Assembly (NCBI RefSeq): GCF_004348995.1 | Contig: NZ_SMKQ01000014.1 | Span: 1 to 64,000 of the forward strand | Origin: Nonomuraea terrae | GTDB taxonomy: Bacteria > Actinomycetota > Actinomycetes > Streptosporangiales > Streptosporangiaceae | Direction: 5' to 3' | Length of the DNA: 64,000 bases | Shown: positions 1-8,308 of the stretch, in pieces | Numbering within the stretch: the first letter of the stretch is position 1 | How the letters are laid out: every line of letters starts with the position of its first letter | The notes under the pieces: generated by a model | What the model was told of the DNA's origin: nothing | The model's input: the letters and a program-made list of their open reading frames with translations, nothing else | The model's database searches: none | Made by a program: the position numbers and the translations under genes

Positions 1-158
1 AGGGTGCCAAGGGCTGGTCCTCGGCGCGTGAGGCTCGCCTGGCCGTCTTCAAGTGGATCACCCGCTACAACACCCGCAGGAGACATTCCGCCATCGGCTA
101 CCTCAGCCCGATCGACTACGAGCAGCACACCGTCGATAGGGTGCTGCTCGCCGCATGA
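1..158 (+). CDS. IS3-family transposase OrfB, C-terminal fragment (cut by window edge)
   Basis: An open frame runs from base 3 to the TGA at 156-158. The peptide carries the C-terminal signature of IS3-type OrfB integrases, NTRRRHSAIGYLSPIDYE, followed by about ten residues and the stop. OrfB performs strand transfer for IS3 elements. The DDE catalytic core would lie upstream, outside the window, so whether the gene is intact cannot be judged. It sits directly against Tn3-type transposase debris, consistent with nested insertions at this edge. Confidence 0.8.
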   Translation, partial: GAKGWSSAREARLAVFKWITRYNTRRRHSAIGYLSPIDYEQHTVDRVLLAA

Positions 159-187
159 CAACCGGTGTCCACACCTCGGGGTGAGCC

Positions 188-340
188 CCCGCCGAACAGC
201 TGGGGATTGCCGACGTCTCGGTGGCGAAGTTGTACGGCGACCGCCCGCAGACACCGTACGAGCATGCCTCGCAGATCCGGACCATGCTGGGTCATCGCGA
301 GTTCTCGGCCGCCGAGGAGGAGGCGGCGACCCCGCGCTGA
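188..340 (+). pseudogene. Tn3-family transposase fragment, N-terminal-like (DUF4158 region)
   Basis: In the frame starting at 188 the peptide contains KLYGDRPQTPYEHASQIR, resembling the N-terminal DNA-binding (DUF4158) region of Tn3-family TnpA, where a tyrosine-glycine pair is followed by a T/H-rich helix. The frame stops at 338-340, just where the catalytic C-terminal part opens in another frame. Most of TnpA is missing between the two parts. Assignment rests on motif memory over about 50 residues. Confidence 0.5.
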
Positions 341-1479
341 CCGCTTCCCGGCTGATCGGCGTGGAGAAGGGCTACTTCCACGGTGAGGGCATCGCCGCGG
401 CGTCCGGGCGGCTGGTGGATGAACAGGCCAGCATCGACATCACCGCCGACTGGGGCGGCGGGCTGGTGGCGTCGGTGGACGGGATGCGGTTCGCCGTCCC
501 GGTCCGGTCGTTATATGCCCATCTGTCACCTCTCTATTTCGGTGTCGGGAAAAGGTCGAGGGGCGCTACCTGGTTGAACGTCGTCTCGGACAAGGTGATG
601 GGCTTGGGCGGGCTGGTGGTGCCCGGCACGTTGCGCGACTCGCTGTACATCCTGGACGCCATCCATCGCCTGGACGCCACCGAGCAGCCCGAGGTGGTCG
701 TGACCGACACGGGCTGCTATTCCGACCTGGTGTATGGCCTGTTCGCGATGTGCGGGTACCAGTTCGCGCCCCGGCACGCCGACATCTCCGACACCCAGCT
801 GTGGTGGATCGACACGGCCATGCTGGAGGGTGGTCTGACCACCGGGACGCGCGCCACCAACGGCTGGGGCGACTTCAACAGCCTGGGACTGCGCCGCGTG
901 TTGATTCCCGCGATCGTCCAGCACTGGGACGATATGGCGCGGGTAGCCGGGTCGCTGTCGACCAACCAGGTCCGCGCCTACGACTTGATCAAGATGATGA
1001 CCGCCGACGGCCGGCTGACCGGCCTGGGCAACGCCTTCGCCCACTACGGCCGCATCTTCAAGTCGCTCCACCTGCTGCAGGTGCTGCACGTGGAGGACTA
1101 TCGCAGGATGATCGGGGCGCAGCTGAATGTGGGCGAATCCCGTCACACACTGGCCCGGCGGGTGTTCTTCGGCAATCTGGGCCGGTTGGTGCGCGGCTAT
1201 GAACGCGGGATGGAAGACCAGGTAGGAGCGTTGGGTCTGGGGATCAATGCGATCGTCTGGTGGAATTCGCTGTATATCGACGCGGACGTGAAGCGCCTGG
1301 AGGCCGGCGAACTGGGCATCAAGGGCGGCGAGGTAACGCCAGAGATCCGCGCCCGCCTATCACCTCTGCTGTTCGAGCACATCAACTTCCACGGGTTCTA
1401 CCCGTTCAATCGCCCTGAGCTGAGCGGCGGGCTGCGCGAGCTGCGTGATCCGAACGCCGGCTCCGATGAGGAGGAGTGA
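328..1479 (+). pseudogene. Tn3-family transposase TnpA, C-terminal catalytic fragment
   Basis: About 380 residues of a Tn3-family DDE transposase, which is normally near 1000 residues. The three acidic catalytic positions appear present: Asp in VDGMRF, Asp in VVTDTGCYSD and Glu in LNVGESRH. The C-terminal GLGINAIVWWNSLYID block is also intact. The enzyme would cut transposon ends and join them to target DNA, but with the N-terminal DNA-binding domains gone it should not act alone. The open frame extends upstream to base 4, but that part is out-of-frame noise over the IS3 and DUF4158 fragments. I found no terminal inverted repeat in the 250 bp after the stop. Confidence 0.85.
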
Positions 1480-1667
1480 GGCCGATGGATGATGAGCCGC
1501 CAAATCGCGCCTGAAGTGGGGGTTTCGACAGTGTGCTTCCGGGGGCCGAGTGTCGTGATGGAGGAGCGATCGGAGGCTGCTCGAGCGTGGGATGAACCGT
1601 CCGGACCGGCCACGGTGATCAGTACTCTGGCGTTCAGGTGCCGGTTTTCAAGCTCAGCGCGATAGGC

Positions 1668-1704
1668 GCTCGTCTGCTCGCCGAGTCGGAGCGAGCAGAC
1701 GAGC
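1668..1704. terminator. Hairpin downstream of the leftward SDR operon
   Basis: A perfect 13-bp inverted repeat, GCTCGTCTGCTCG at 1668-1680 and its complement at 1692-1704, with an 11-nt loop. It lies about 25 bp beyond the SDR stop codon at 1729. There is no T-run, as is usual in high-GC actinobacteria, so the terminator role is inferred. The rest of 1480-1728 shows no gene. Confidence 0.6.
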
Positions 1705-1728
1705 ATGGGGCAGCTCGGTGGTGTGGGT

Positions 1729-2478
1729 CTACATGGTCGTCCCGCCTGAGACGTCGAGCCGGTGTCCGGTGATGTAGCGGCTGTCGTCGGAGGCCAGGAA
1801 GGCGACGGTGTCGGCCACGTCCTGCGGCGTGCCGAGCCGGCCGAGGGGCGTCTGTGACGACAGCCAGGTCAGGGCCTCGCCGACCAGGCGTCCTTGGTGC
1901 ATGTCGGTGTCGATGACGCCGGGGGCGACGAGGTTGACGGTGATGCCGCGCGGCCCGAGCTGCTTGGCCAGGGCGACGGTCATGACGTCGAGTGCGGCCT
2001 TGGACATGGCGTAGTCGATCACCCTGGGCATGGCCGCCCCGCGGGTCAGCATGGTGCCCACGGTGATGATCCGCCCGCCGTCCCGCAGCCGTGGCAGGGC
2101 TTGCTGGGTGATGAGGAACGGGGCGGTGGTGTTGACCGCGAACAGGCGTTCAAGGCCCTCCCGGGTGACGCCGTCGATCTCGCTCTGGCCGCCGAGGATG
2201 CCCGCGTTGTTGACCAGGACGTCCAGCCCGTCGGCGTGCGCGTCGAAGGCGGTCCACAGGGCTTCGGCGTCACCGGTCGCGCCCAGCTCGGCCTGGACGG
2301 CGAAGGCACGCCCGCCGGAGGATTCGATGGCGGCGACGGTGTCCTTGGCGGCGGCGTGGTTGCCGCCGTAGTGCACGGCGACCCGCGCGCCCTCGCGGGC
2401 CAGCCGGGTGGCGATCGCGCGGCCGATGCCCCGGCTCGCGCCGGTCACCAGCGCCGTCTTGCCGGACAGTCTCGTCAT
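1729..2478 (-). CDS. SDR family NAD(P)-dependent oxidoreductase
   Basis: A 249-residue classical short-chain dehydrogenase. The N-terminus has the nucleotide-binding TGASRGIG, followed by NNAG near residue 90 and the catalytic DYAMSK (YxxxK), with a C-terminal ITGHRLDVSGG typical of 3-oxoacyl-ACP-reductase-like SDRs. The chosen ATG at 2478 has AGAAAGG eight bases upstream; the frame is open further upstream but lacks homology. The substrate is unknown. It is last in a leftward run of MFS, DsbA-like, FMN-reductase and SDR genes, probably one operon under the TetR at 5297. Confidence 0.9.
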   Translation of the reverse strand: MTRLSGKTALVTGASRGIGRAIATRLAREGARVAVHYGGNHAAAKDTVAAIESSGGRAFAVQAELGATGDAEALWTAFDAHADGLDVLVNNAGILGGQSEIDGVTREGLERLFAVNTTAPFLITQQALPRLRDGGRIITVGTMLTRGAAMPRVIDYAMSKAALDVMTVALAKQLGPRGITVNLVAPGVIDTDMHQGRLVGEALTWLSSQTPLGRLGTPQDVADTVAFLASDDSRYITGHRLDVSGGTTM

Positions 2479-2495
2479 GATCATGCCTTTCTGCT

Positions 2496-3083
2496 TCATG
2501 CGGTGTAGGGGGTGGTGGTCTTGGCGTCGCGCAGGATGCGCGCCCACCAGCTCACCTGGTCCAGCAGGGTCTTGGCGGCCGCGGCCGGGCCGACCGGGTC
2601 CTTCGGCTGTCCGTTGCCGTCGAAGCACTCCCAGGCGCCGTGGAAGCTGACGGTGTCGCGGGTGGTGACGGCGTGCAGCTCGGCGAAGACGGCACGCAGG
2701 TGCTCCACCGCGCGCAGGCCGCCGGAGATGCCGCCGTAGGAGACGAACGCCACCGGCTTGGCGTGGAACTGCTGGTTGTGCCAGTCGATGACATTCTTCA
2801 GGCCGGCCGGGTAGCTGTGGTTGTACTCGGGGGTCACCACCACGAACGCGTCGGCGGCCGCCAGCCGCGGGGTCAGCCCGCCCAGGGCCTCCAGCACCGG
2901 CGCGGGCGCGGACATCGACGGGGCCGCCCCGCCGATCGGCACGTCGACCAGGTCGATCACGTCGACGTCCAGGTCCGGGCGGGCTTCGGCCTGACCGGCG
3001 AACCAGCCGGCCACGGTCGGGCCGAAACGGCCGTCGCGGACGCTGCCGACAATGACGGCCAGCCTCAGCGGGTCAGTGGTCAC
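2496..3083 (-). CDS. NADPH-dependent FMN reductase / NAD(P)H oxidoreductase
   Basis: A 195-residue flavodoxin-fold protein. The N-terminal VIVGSVRDGRFGPTV is the FMN phosphate-binding loop of the NADPH-dependent FMN reductase family, and VVTPEYNHSYPAGLKNVIDW is that family's signature. Such cytoplasmic enzymes reduce FMN, quinones or azo compounds. Its start overlaps the end of the DsbA-like gene by 11 bp, and 17 bp separate its stop from the SDR start, so co-expression is likely. The physiological substrate cannot be read from sequence. Confidence 0.9.
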   Translation of the reverse strand: MTTDPLRLAVIVGSVRDGRFGPTVAGWFAGQAEARPDLDVDVIDLVDVPIGGAAPSMSAPAPVLEALGGLTPRLAAADAFVVVTPEYNHSYPAGLKNVIDWHNQQFHAKPVAFVSYGGISGGLRAVEHLRAVFAELHAVTTRDTVSFHGAWECFDGNGQPKDPVGPAAAAKTLLDQVSWWARILRDAKTTTPYTA

Positions 3084-3705
3084 GGTGTTCTCCCTTCGTG
3101 ATGGCGGCCTGTCGCAGGGCCGCCAGCAAGGTGGTCTCGGTCTGGGATCCGGTGAGCGGGGCCAGGTCCTCGATGAGGAAGACCGGCACGCCGGTGATGC
3201 CGAGGCGGCGCACGCGGTCGAGCCGGGCGCGCACTTCCTGGGAAGGCACGTGGCCGGTGGTGATGCCGACCTCGGCGGCCAGCCGGGCGAGCGTGGCGGG
3301 GTCGCCGATGTGCAGCCCGTCGGTGAAGTGGGCGCGAAACAGGCGTTCGGTCATGAGCTCGGCCTTGCCCTGTCGCGCGGCGTCGGCGATGAGGCGGTGA
3401 GCGTCGAAGGTGCCGGTGGCGATCGCCTTGCCGTACTCCAGCCGCAGCCCCTCGCGGGCTGCGCGTTCGGCGAAGGCGAGCGCGTCGGCGGCCGCTTGCC
3501 GGCCGAAGGTGTGTTCCAGGACCCCCAGCAGCGGACGCCCGTCGGCCGGGGCACCCGGGGCGAGCTCGAAGGGCAGGAACTCCACCGCCACCGGCAGGCC
3601 CTCGGCCCTGAGCCGGTCCGCGGCGCGGGTGAAGCGGGTGTAGCCGAGGTAGGAGTGTACGCAGATGACGTCCATCACGAGCTTGACTTTCACCCTCTTT
3701 GGCAT
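3073..3705 (-). CDS. DsbA family oxidoreductase (FrnE/HCCA-isomerase-like)
   Basis: A 210-residue thioredoxin-fold protein of the DsbA/FrnE group: N-terminal MDVICVHSYLGYTRF, helical insertion, and the cis-proline loop TGVPVFLIE near residue 170. FrnE relatives usually carry CPWC in the N-terminal motif. Here it reads CVHS, so only the first cysteine remains and disulfide exchange may be impaired or monothiol. No signal peptide is visible, implying cytoplasmic location. It lies between the MFS pump and the FMN reductase and overlaps the latter by 11 bp. A glutathione/mycothiol-dependent isomerase role is possible. Confidence 0.8.
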   Translation of the reverse strand: MPKRVKVKLVMDVICVHSYLGYTRFTRAADRLRAEGLPVAVEFLPFELAPGAPADGRPLLGVLEHTFGRQAAADALAFAERAAREGLRLEYGKAIATGTFDAHRLIADAARQGKAELMTERLFRAHFTDGLHIGDPATLARLAAEVGITTGHVPSQEVRARLDRVRRLGITGVPVFLIEDLAPLTGSQTETTLLAALRQAAITKGEHRDH

Positions 3706-3717
3706 GGGTGGCCCGCC

Positions 3718-5211
3718 TCACGCGGCCGCGGTGGCGGGCTCGGCCGACGGGGCGCCATCACGCAAGGGGACCTCGCGGATGAACCAAGCCAGCGCGAAGG
3801 CAACGGCGCCCAGCGCGGCGGCCCCGAGCGCCATGGCGTGGACGCCGTCGGAGACGGCGAGACGAACGGCCTCCCGCGCGGCGGGCGCGAGCCGGACGAG
3901 CGCTTCGGGCGTCAAGGCGATTGCGGTGGCGGCCTCCGTGCCGAGGCGGTCGACGAGGGTGTCCTGGAGGCGTGCGGTGTACAGGGCGCCGAGGGCGGCC
4001 ACGCCCAGTGAGGCGCCCATGGTGTGCCAGAGGGTGACCGAGCCGCTGGCCGCCCCCATGTCGCGCGGCTCGGCGCTGTTGATGGTGATGATCGTGGTGG
4101 ACTGCATCAGCAGGCCCACCCCGAGGCCGCCGATCAGCGTCAGGGCGGAGGCCAGCGCCAGGTTGACGCCGGGGCGCAGCAGGATCAGCGCGAGCATGCC
4201 GGCCGTCACGGTCGCACCGCCGACGATCGGGTAGATCCGGTAGCGGCCGGTGCGGCTGATGAGCCGGCCGGTGCCGATCAGCACGGCGACCATACCCAGC
4301 ATGGCGGGCAGGATCAGCAGGCCGCTGGCGATCGGTGAGGCGCCGTGGACCAGCTGCATGTACTGGGGCAGGAACGTGGCCGCCACCACCATGCCGACGC
4401 CGCCGAGGAAGCGGATGCCCTGGGCGAGGGTGAAGTTGCGGTCGGCGAACAGGCGTAGCGGGACGATCGGCTCGGCCGCGCGCCGTTCCACCAGCAGCAG
4501 GACGGCCAGCGCCACCAGCCCGACGAGGATCAGGGCGAGGATCGGGGCCGATCCCCAGGCATACTGGGTGCCGCCCCAGCTGGCGACCAGGCTGAGTGCG
4601 ACCAGGACCACCGTCAGCAGCAGCGCTCCGGGATAGTCGATGCGCGCCCTGATCCGGCGCGGCTCCAGCCGTACGGCGGCGCCGATGAGCAGCAGGGCCG
4701 CCGCGCCGACGGGCAGGTTGACGAAGAACGCCCACCGCCAGCCCACGTCGGCGAACAGTCCGCCGAGCAGCGGCCCGGCGATGAAGGCGATCGGCATCAT
4801 GACCCCGAACAGCCCCATGAGCCTGCCGCTGTGCCGGGGCGGCACGAGCTCGCCGATCAAGGCCAGCGCCCCGGTCATCAGGCCGCCCGCGCCCAGTCCC
4901 TGGACCATGCGGAAGCCGACGAGCTGGATCATGTCCTGCGCGGCTCCCGACAGCCCGGAGCCCAGCAGGAAGATCGCAATCGCGGCCATGTAGACGACCT
5001 TGCGGCCGTACAGGTCGCCGAGTTTGCCCCAGATCGGCGTCGTGGCGGCCATGCAGATCAGGTAGCCGGTCGCCACCCAGGAGAAGTACTCCAGCCCGCC
5101 GAGGTCTTTCACGATCACCGGCAGTGCCGGGCCGAGCATCATGCCGTCCAACGGGGCTGTGATCATGCCCAGCATCACGCCGATCACGCCCACACGAAGA
5201 GATCGGTCCAT
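3718..5211 (-). CDS. MFS transporter, DHA2 (EmrB/QacA) drug exporter type
   Basis: A 497-residue, 14-helix-type major facilitator. Near the N-terminus APLDGMMLGPALPVI matches the first helix of DHA2 pumps, motif A appears as GKLGDLYGRK, and the motif C region GPLLGGLFADVGWRWAFF is clear. It should export small hydrophobic compounds by proton antiport. The ATG at 5211 is preceded by GGAGGA. It is divergent from a TetR gene with two matched palindromes between them, the usual repressor and pump arrangement. It heads the operon with the DsbA-like, FMN reductase and SDR genes; these may modify the exported compound (inference). Confidence 0.92.
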   Translation of the reverse strand: MDRSLRVGVIGVMLGMITAPLDGMMLGPALPVIVKDLGGLEYFSWVATGYLICMAATTPIWGKLGDLYGRKVVYMAAIAIFLLGSGLSGAAQDMIQLVGFRMVQGLGAGGLMTGALALIGELVPPRHSGRLMGLFGVMMPIAFIAGPLLGGLFADVGWRWAFFVNLPVGAAALLLIGAAVRLEPRRIRARIDYPGALLLTVVLVALSLVASWGGTQYAWGSAPILALILVGLVALAVLLLVERRAAEPIVPLRLFADRNFTLAQGIRFLGGVGMVVAATFLPQYMQLVHGASPIASGLLILPAMLGMVAVLIGTGRLISRTGRYRIYPIVGGATVTAGMLALILLRPGVNLALASALTLIGGLGVGLLMQSTTIITINSAEPRDMGAASGSVTLWHTMGASLGVAALGALYTARLQDTLVDRLGTEAATAIALTPEALVRLAPAAREAVRLAVSDGVHAMALGAAALGAVAFALAWFIREVPLRDGAPSAEPATAAA

Positions 5212-5221
5212 ACGTCCTCCA

Positions 5222-5244
5222 ATTCGCGTACGCCGTACGTGAAT
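5222..5244. promoter_or_regulatory. Operator 1 in the MFS/TetR divergent promoter
   Basis: An imperfect palindrome: ATTCGCGTAC, spacer GCC, GTACGTGAAT, with arms matching at 9 of 10 positions. It lies 11 bp upstream of the MFS start codon, between the divergent MFS and TetR genes. Its similarity to the second site at 5255-5279 supports recognition by one dimeric repressor, most likely the adjacent TetR. Confidence 0.7.
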
Positions 5245-5254
5245 GGACCATAGC

Positions 5255-5279
5255 CATTCAGGTACCATGTACGCAAATG
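5255..5279. promoter_or_regulatory. Operator 2 in the MFS/TetR divergent promoter
   Basis: A second palindrome: CATTCAGGTAC, spacer CAT, GTACGCAAATG, with arms matching at 8 of 11 positions. Its centre is 34 bp (about three helical turns) from the centre of operator 1. It shares the inner GTAC-N3-GTAC core and outer ATT/AAT ends with operator 1, and lies 18 bp before the TetR start. Confidence 0.6.
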
Positions 5280-5296
5280 GAAGGAAAGGGATGCGC

Positions 5297-6040
5297 ATGG
5301 CCGGCGAGGAACCCACCAGCATCTGGATGCAGCCCGAGGCGCACGAGCGCTCCGGCCCGGGACGGCGCCCCGGCTACAGCCGTGAGCAGATCACCCGGAC
5401 GGCCGTCCAGATCGCCGACGCCGAAGGAGTGGAGGCTGCGACCATGCGGCGGATCGCGGGCGAGCTGGGCACCGGCGCCATGTCGCTCTACCGCTACGTA
5501 CCCCGGCGCGACGACCTGTTCGACCTCATGATCGACCTGGCGATGAGCGAGATCGAGCTCCCCGACGGCCCGTCCGGTGACTGGCGCGGCGACCTGACGC
5601 TGCTGGCCCGGCAGACCCGCGCCGCCGGCCTACGCCACCCCTGGCTGATCGCGCTGCTCACCAGCCGGCCCACGCTGGGCCCCAACCTGCTGCGCGTGCA
5701 CGAGTTCGCACTCAGCGCCTTCAACGGGACCGGGCTCGACATCGACGACATCACCGGCTTCGTCGGCATGCTGAACGACTACGTACACAGCGCGATCCGC
5801 CGCGAGATCGGCTGGCTGGAGGAGGCCCGCCGCACCGGCCTGGACCCCGAGCGCTGGAAGCGGGACTACATGGGACCTTATGTCCGCCAGGTCGTCGAAT
5901 CCGGCGCCTTCCCCCTGTTCAACCGATCCGTTCTCGACTCCCGCACCGCCCACCTCGCCCCCGAGGAACGCTTCCGGCATGGACTCGATCGCATCCTCGA
6001 CGCCATCGCAGCGCTCATCCCATCGCTCTGTCCTCGTTGA
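5297..6040 (+). CDS. TetR/AcrR family repressor (TetR_C_1 type)
   Basis: A 247-residue regulator. The N-terminal helix-turn-helix reads YSREQITRTAVQIADAEG then MRRIAGELGTGAMSLYRYV, and the C-terminal half resembles the tetracycline-repressor ligand-binding domain with HPWLIALLTSRPTLGPN. The ATG at 5297 is preceded by AAGGAAAGGG at six-base spacing; ATG 5291 is an alternative. It is divergent from the DHA2 pump and likely represses both units through the two palindromes in the 85-bp gap. The inducer is unknown. Confidence 0.9.
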   Translation: MAGEEPTSIWMQPEAHERSGPGRRPGYSREQITRTAVQIADAEGVEAATMRRIAGELGTGAMSLYRYVPRRDDLFDLMIDLAMSEIELPDGPSGDWRGDLTLLARQTRAAGLRHPWLIALLTSRPTLGPNLLRVHEFALSAFNGTGLDIDDITGFVGMLNDYVHSAIRREIGWLEEARRTGLDPERWKRDYMGPYVRQVVESGAFPLFNRSVLDSRTAHLAPEERFRHGLDRILDAIAALIPSLCPR

Positions 6041-6147
6041 GCAGGAAGTCCAACGCTCCTGCGAAGGAGCAGCTCGATCGCCGGGCTCAATTGGCCGCCG
6101 ACAAGAACGAGGCTCGGCAGGAGGATGAGCAAGGCGACGACGACTGA
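6037..6147 (+). CDS. Possible 36-residue charged peptide after TetR
   Basis: A short frame starts with TTG at 6037, overlapping the TetR stop codon, and ends at 6145-6147. The peptide is strongly charged, with DRRAQLAADKNEARQEDE and an acidic GDDD end, unlike random GC-rich frames. No ribosome site is visible. It may be the orphan C-terminus of a deleted gene rather than a real peptide. Confidence 0.2.
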   Translation: MSRKSNAPAKEQLDRRAQLAADKNEARQEDEQGDDD

Positions 6148-6170
6148 GCGTCCGCTGCGCGCCGTGGCCC

Positions 6171-6278
6171 TATGCGACAGGGAAGAGTCCATTCCCTGTC
6201 GCATACAAGATCCTTCACTCAGCCAGCGGTTCCGCCTCGCGCCTCTAGGGTCGAAGACAACACGTTCCCTGTCACATA
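6171..6278 (+). other. Recombination-type site: inverted core with 7-bp spacer plus one direct repeat
   Basis: TATGCGACAGGGAA at 6171-6184 and its perfect complement at 6192-6205 flank the 7-bp spacer GAGTCCA. A third copy, TTCCCTGTCACATA (13 of 14 identical, same orientation as the right arm), lies at 6265-6278, 59 bp further on. Tyrosine recombinases use paired arms around a 6-8 bp crossover region, and the Tn4430 TnpI resolution site adds direct accessory repeats. The site sits just upstream of a tyrosine recombinase. The same layout with different arm sequences occurs at 12603-12698. A repressor operator is the alternative. Confidence 0.65.
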
Positions 6279-6283
6279 GGAGC

Positions 6284-6442
6284 ATGCCGGTGATCCCCGA
6301 ACCCGCGCCAAGCCCCACCCCCGACCGACAGCGCGCCGCAGACGCACTCGCCCGGCCGTTAGAGACCGCCGCCGCGGCGATGAACGCGCTCATGGACACC
6401 GAGTCCATCCTCCGCAATTCCAAGGACCACCGATCCCCGTGA
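6284..6442 (+). CDS. Small protein coupled to the tyrosine recombinase
   Basis: A 52-residue frame starting ATG at 6284, right after the third repeat copy. It ends with a TGA that overlaps the GTG start of the recombinase (GTGA at 6439-6442), which suggests translational coupling. The peptide has a helical, alanine-rich centre (RQRAADALARPLETAAAAMN). No family is recognised. It could be a leader peptide or a recombinase accessory protein, and could also be non-coding. Confidence 0.35.
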   Translation: MPVIPEPAPSPTPDRQRAADALARPLETAAAAMNALMDTESILRNSKDHRSP

Positions 6443-7370
6443 CCACGGCCAAGGTCCTGCCGCTCACCAGCGGCCCGACGCTGGCCGACGCCGCCGCCGC
6501 GTTCCTGAACCGCCGGGATCTGGACGGCGACACCCTGCGCTCCTATCGCCAGACGCTGACCCGCCTGTGCACCGAGCTCGGACGAGGCGTTCTGCTGACC
6601 GACCTGACGGCCGAGCAGACGGCAGCGGTGTTCGCCACGGCGTGGGGAACGCGGCCCCCCGTACCTGGAACCGCCACCGCTCCGCGCTGCGCTCCTTCAC
6701 CACCTGGGCCGCGCGCTGGAGCATGACCGACCTGGCCGCGCTGGTCGAGCGGCGCCGGGAGAACACCGACGCCACGAAGGTCATCGACCGGCACCTGATC
6801 GAGGCCCTGTGGCAGCGCCGCGACCTGTCGCTTCGGGATAAGGCCCTATTCCGTTTGCTGTACGAGAGCGCGGCCCGATCCGTCGAGGTCCTCGGCCTCG
6901 ACGTCGGCGACCTTGTGCTGGAGGCCAAGCGCGGCCGTGTACGCCGCAAGGGCGGCGCGGTCGACTGGATCCTGTGGCAGTCCGGCACCGCCCGGCTGTT
7001 GCCCCGCCTGCTCGGCGGCCGCACCCGCGGCCCGGTCTTCCTCACCGACCGGCGCCCAGGCCCGGCCCGCACTCCCGCCGCCGCCGACCTGTGCCCGGTC
7101 ACCGGCCGCGCCCGGCTGTCGTACGAGCGTGCCGAGTACCTGTTCAAGCAGGCCACCATCAGCCTGGACCCGGCCGGCGCCGGCTACACCCTCCACCAAC
7201 TGCGCCACTCCCGGCTGACCCATCTGGGCGAGGACGGCTGGTCGGCTTCCATGCTCATGACCCTGTCCGGCCACCGGAACCTGCGCACCCTCGGCATCTA
7301 CGTCCAGCCCAGCACCGAAGCCGTCGCCGCCACACTGGCCGAGCACGACCCCGGCCGCCGCCGACACTGA
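6439..7370 (+). pseudogene. TnpI-like tyrosine recombinase, one frameshift
   Basis: Two frames together encode a complete recombinase of about 310 residues. The GTG-started N-terminal SAM-like domain (LADAAAAFLNRRDLDGDT) runs to about 6646 and the rest continues in the next frame from about 6648, as if one base had been lost at the GGGGAA run. The catalytic domain keeps Arg in YESAARSVEVLGL, HQLRHSRLTHLGEDG, SGHRNLRTLGIYV and the tyrosine nucleophile. The HxLRHSRLTHxGEDG block is shared with the fragment at 12022-12585. Frameshift or sequencing error cannot be told apart here. It would act on the core site at 6171-6205. Confidence 0.8.
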
Positions 7371-7402
7371 CCACGACCTCACACCGTCAGCAGGGTGATC
7401 GT

Positions 7403-7884
7403 ATGCCTCGTGACCGAAGCCCCATTCGCGTTCAGCGGGTCTCCCGCCTGCGCTGGTGGTGGACTCGCATCACCACGCCACACGCCCCGCTGCGCTTCGT
7501 CTACCACCCGCCCGCACTTCCGGCTGGCCTCCGCGAAATCTACGTCTACGATCCCGGCGACTACGACATCGCCCGGCTGGTCTGGCAGGTCTGCGACGCC
7601 TGCCGCTGCGGCAGCATCAACAAGATCTCCATCGACCAGGAATGGCAGCGCCAAGGGCTCGGCCGCCGCCTGATCCACCGCGCCCTGCGCGACGGTCCTG
7701 CTTACGCCTGGGTCACCTCAGGACAGTCCCGGAAGCCAAGAAGTTCTTCCCGATCATGAGCGCCGAGACGGGAGCGGCTTTCACCGCGCACGGCCGGTCG
7801 TGTCCCCACATCAAGCTCGACCGGAAAAGCCTCGCCACCGAACGCATCCCGCCACCGCGCGCGGTGATCGAACACGACATCTGA
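7403..7884 (+). pseudogene. GNAT-like acetyltransferase, frameshifted
   Basis: The first frame from ATG 7403 encodes an N-terminal region and a GNAT acetyl-CoA loop, ISIDQEWQRQGLGRRLIHRAL, then WVTSGQS. At about 7729 the sensible reading moves to PEAKKFFPIMSAETGAAFT in another frame, again consistent with one lost C in a CCC run. The restored protein is about 160 residues. It follows the recombinase by 32 bp. GNAT enzymes acetylate amines; the substrate is unknown. Confidence 0.6.
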
Positions 7885-7896
7885 CAACGCGACGCG

Positions 7897-8229
7897 ATGG
7901 ACAACGCTGACCACCAGTCCGCCGCTTCCTCCCCCGCCGGGGCCGAGGCGGCCACGCCTGACTACACCGTTCCTCAACGCCAGGACGGCTGGCCCAACTG
8001 GCTCGGCCGCCGCCCGATGCGCAGCTCCGATCGAGCGCGAATCCGTGAAGCGCTCGAGACCGGGCTACCCGACGGACCACTCACCGTTCCCGGCCCCTTC
8101 CTGTGCTACCTCACCATCCGCCCAGCGTCGCCGCCCCCGCTGATCCAACACCGCCCCGGTGCCGAGCGTGCTGTCGGATGGGAATCCATTCCGCTCGAAT
8201 CACGGACCTGGGTTCTTGCCCGATCTTGA
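7897..8229 (+). CDS. Hypothetical protein, 110 residues
   Basis: An open frame from ATG 7897, 12 bp after the GNAT remnant, with PDYTVPQRQDGWPNWLGRRPM and an RIREALETGLPDGP segment. The composition is plausible for protein (mixed polar residues, tryptophans), but no domain is recognised and no clear ribosome site is present. It may be another broken piece of this degraded island. Confidence 0.3.
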   Translation: MDNADHQSAASSPAGAEAATPDYTVPQRQDGWPNWLGRRPMRSSDRARIREALETGLPDGPLTVPGPFLCYLTIRPASPPPLIQHRPGAERAVGWESIPLESRTWVLARS

Positions 8230-8308
8230 GGACTGCAGCGGCAACCCGAGCGGTCCGGGCGCTCAGCACGTCCATCAGGCACGCCCCCACAGCTGTTTAG
8301 CCGGCTCT

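Noticed and set aside
4-327. N-terminal extension of the Tn3 transposase fragment to base 4
   Set aside because: Those residues overlap the IS3 OrfB and DUF4158 frames and show no similarity to any transposase.
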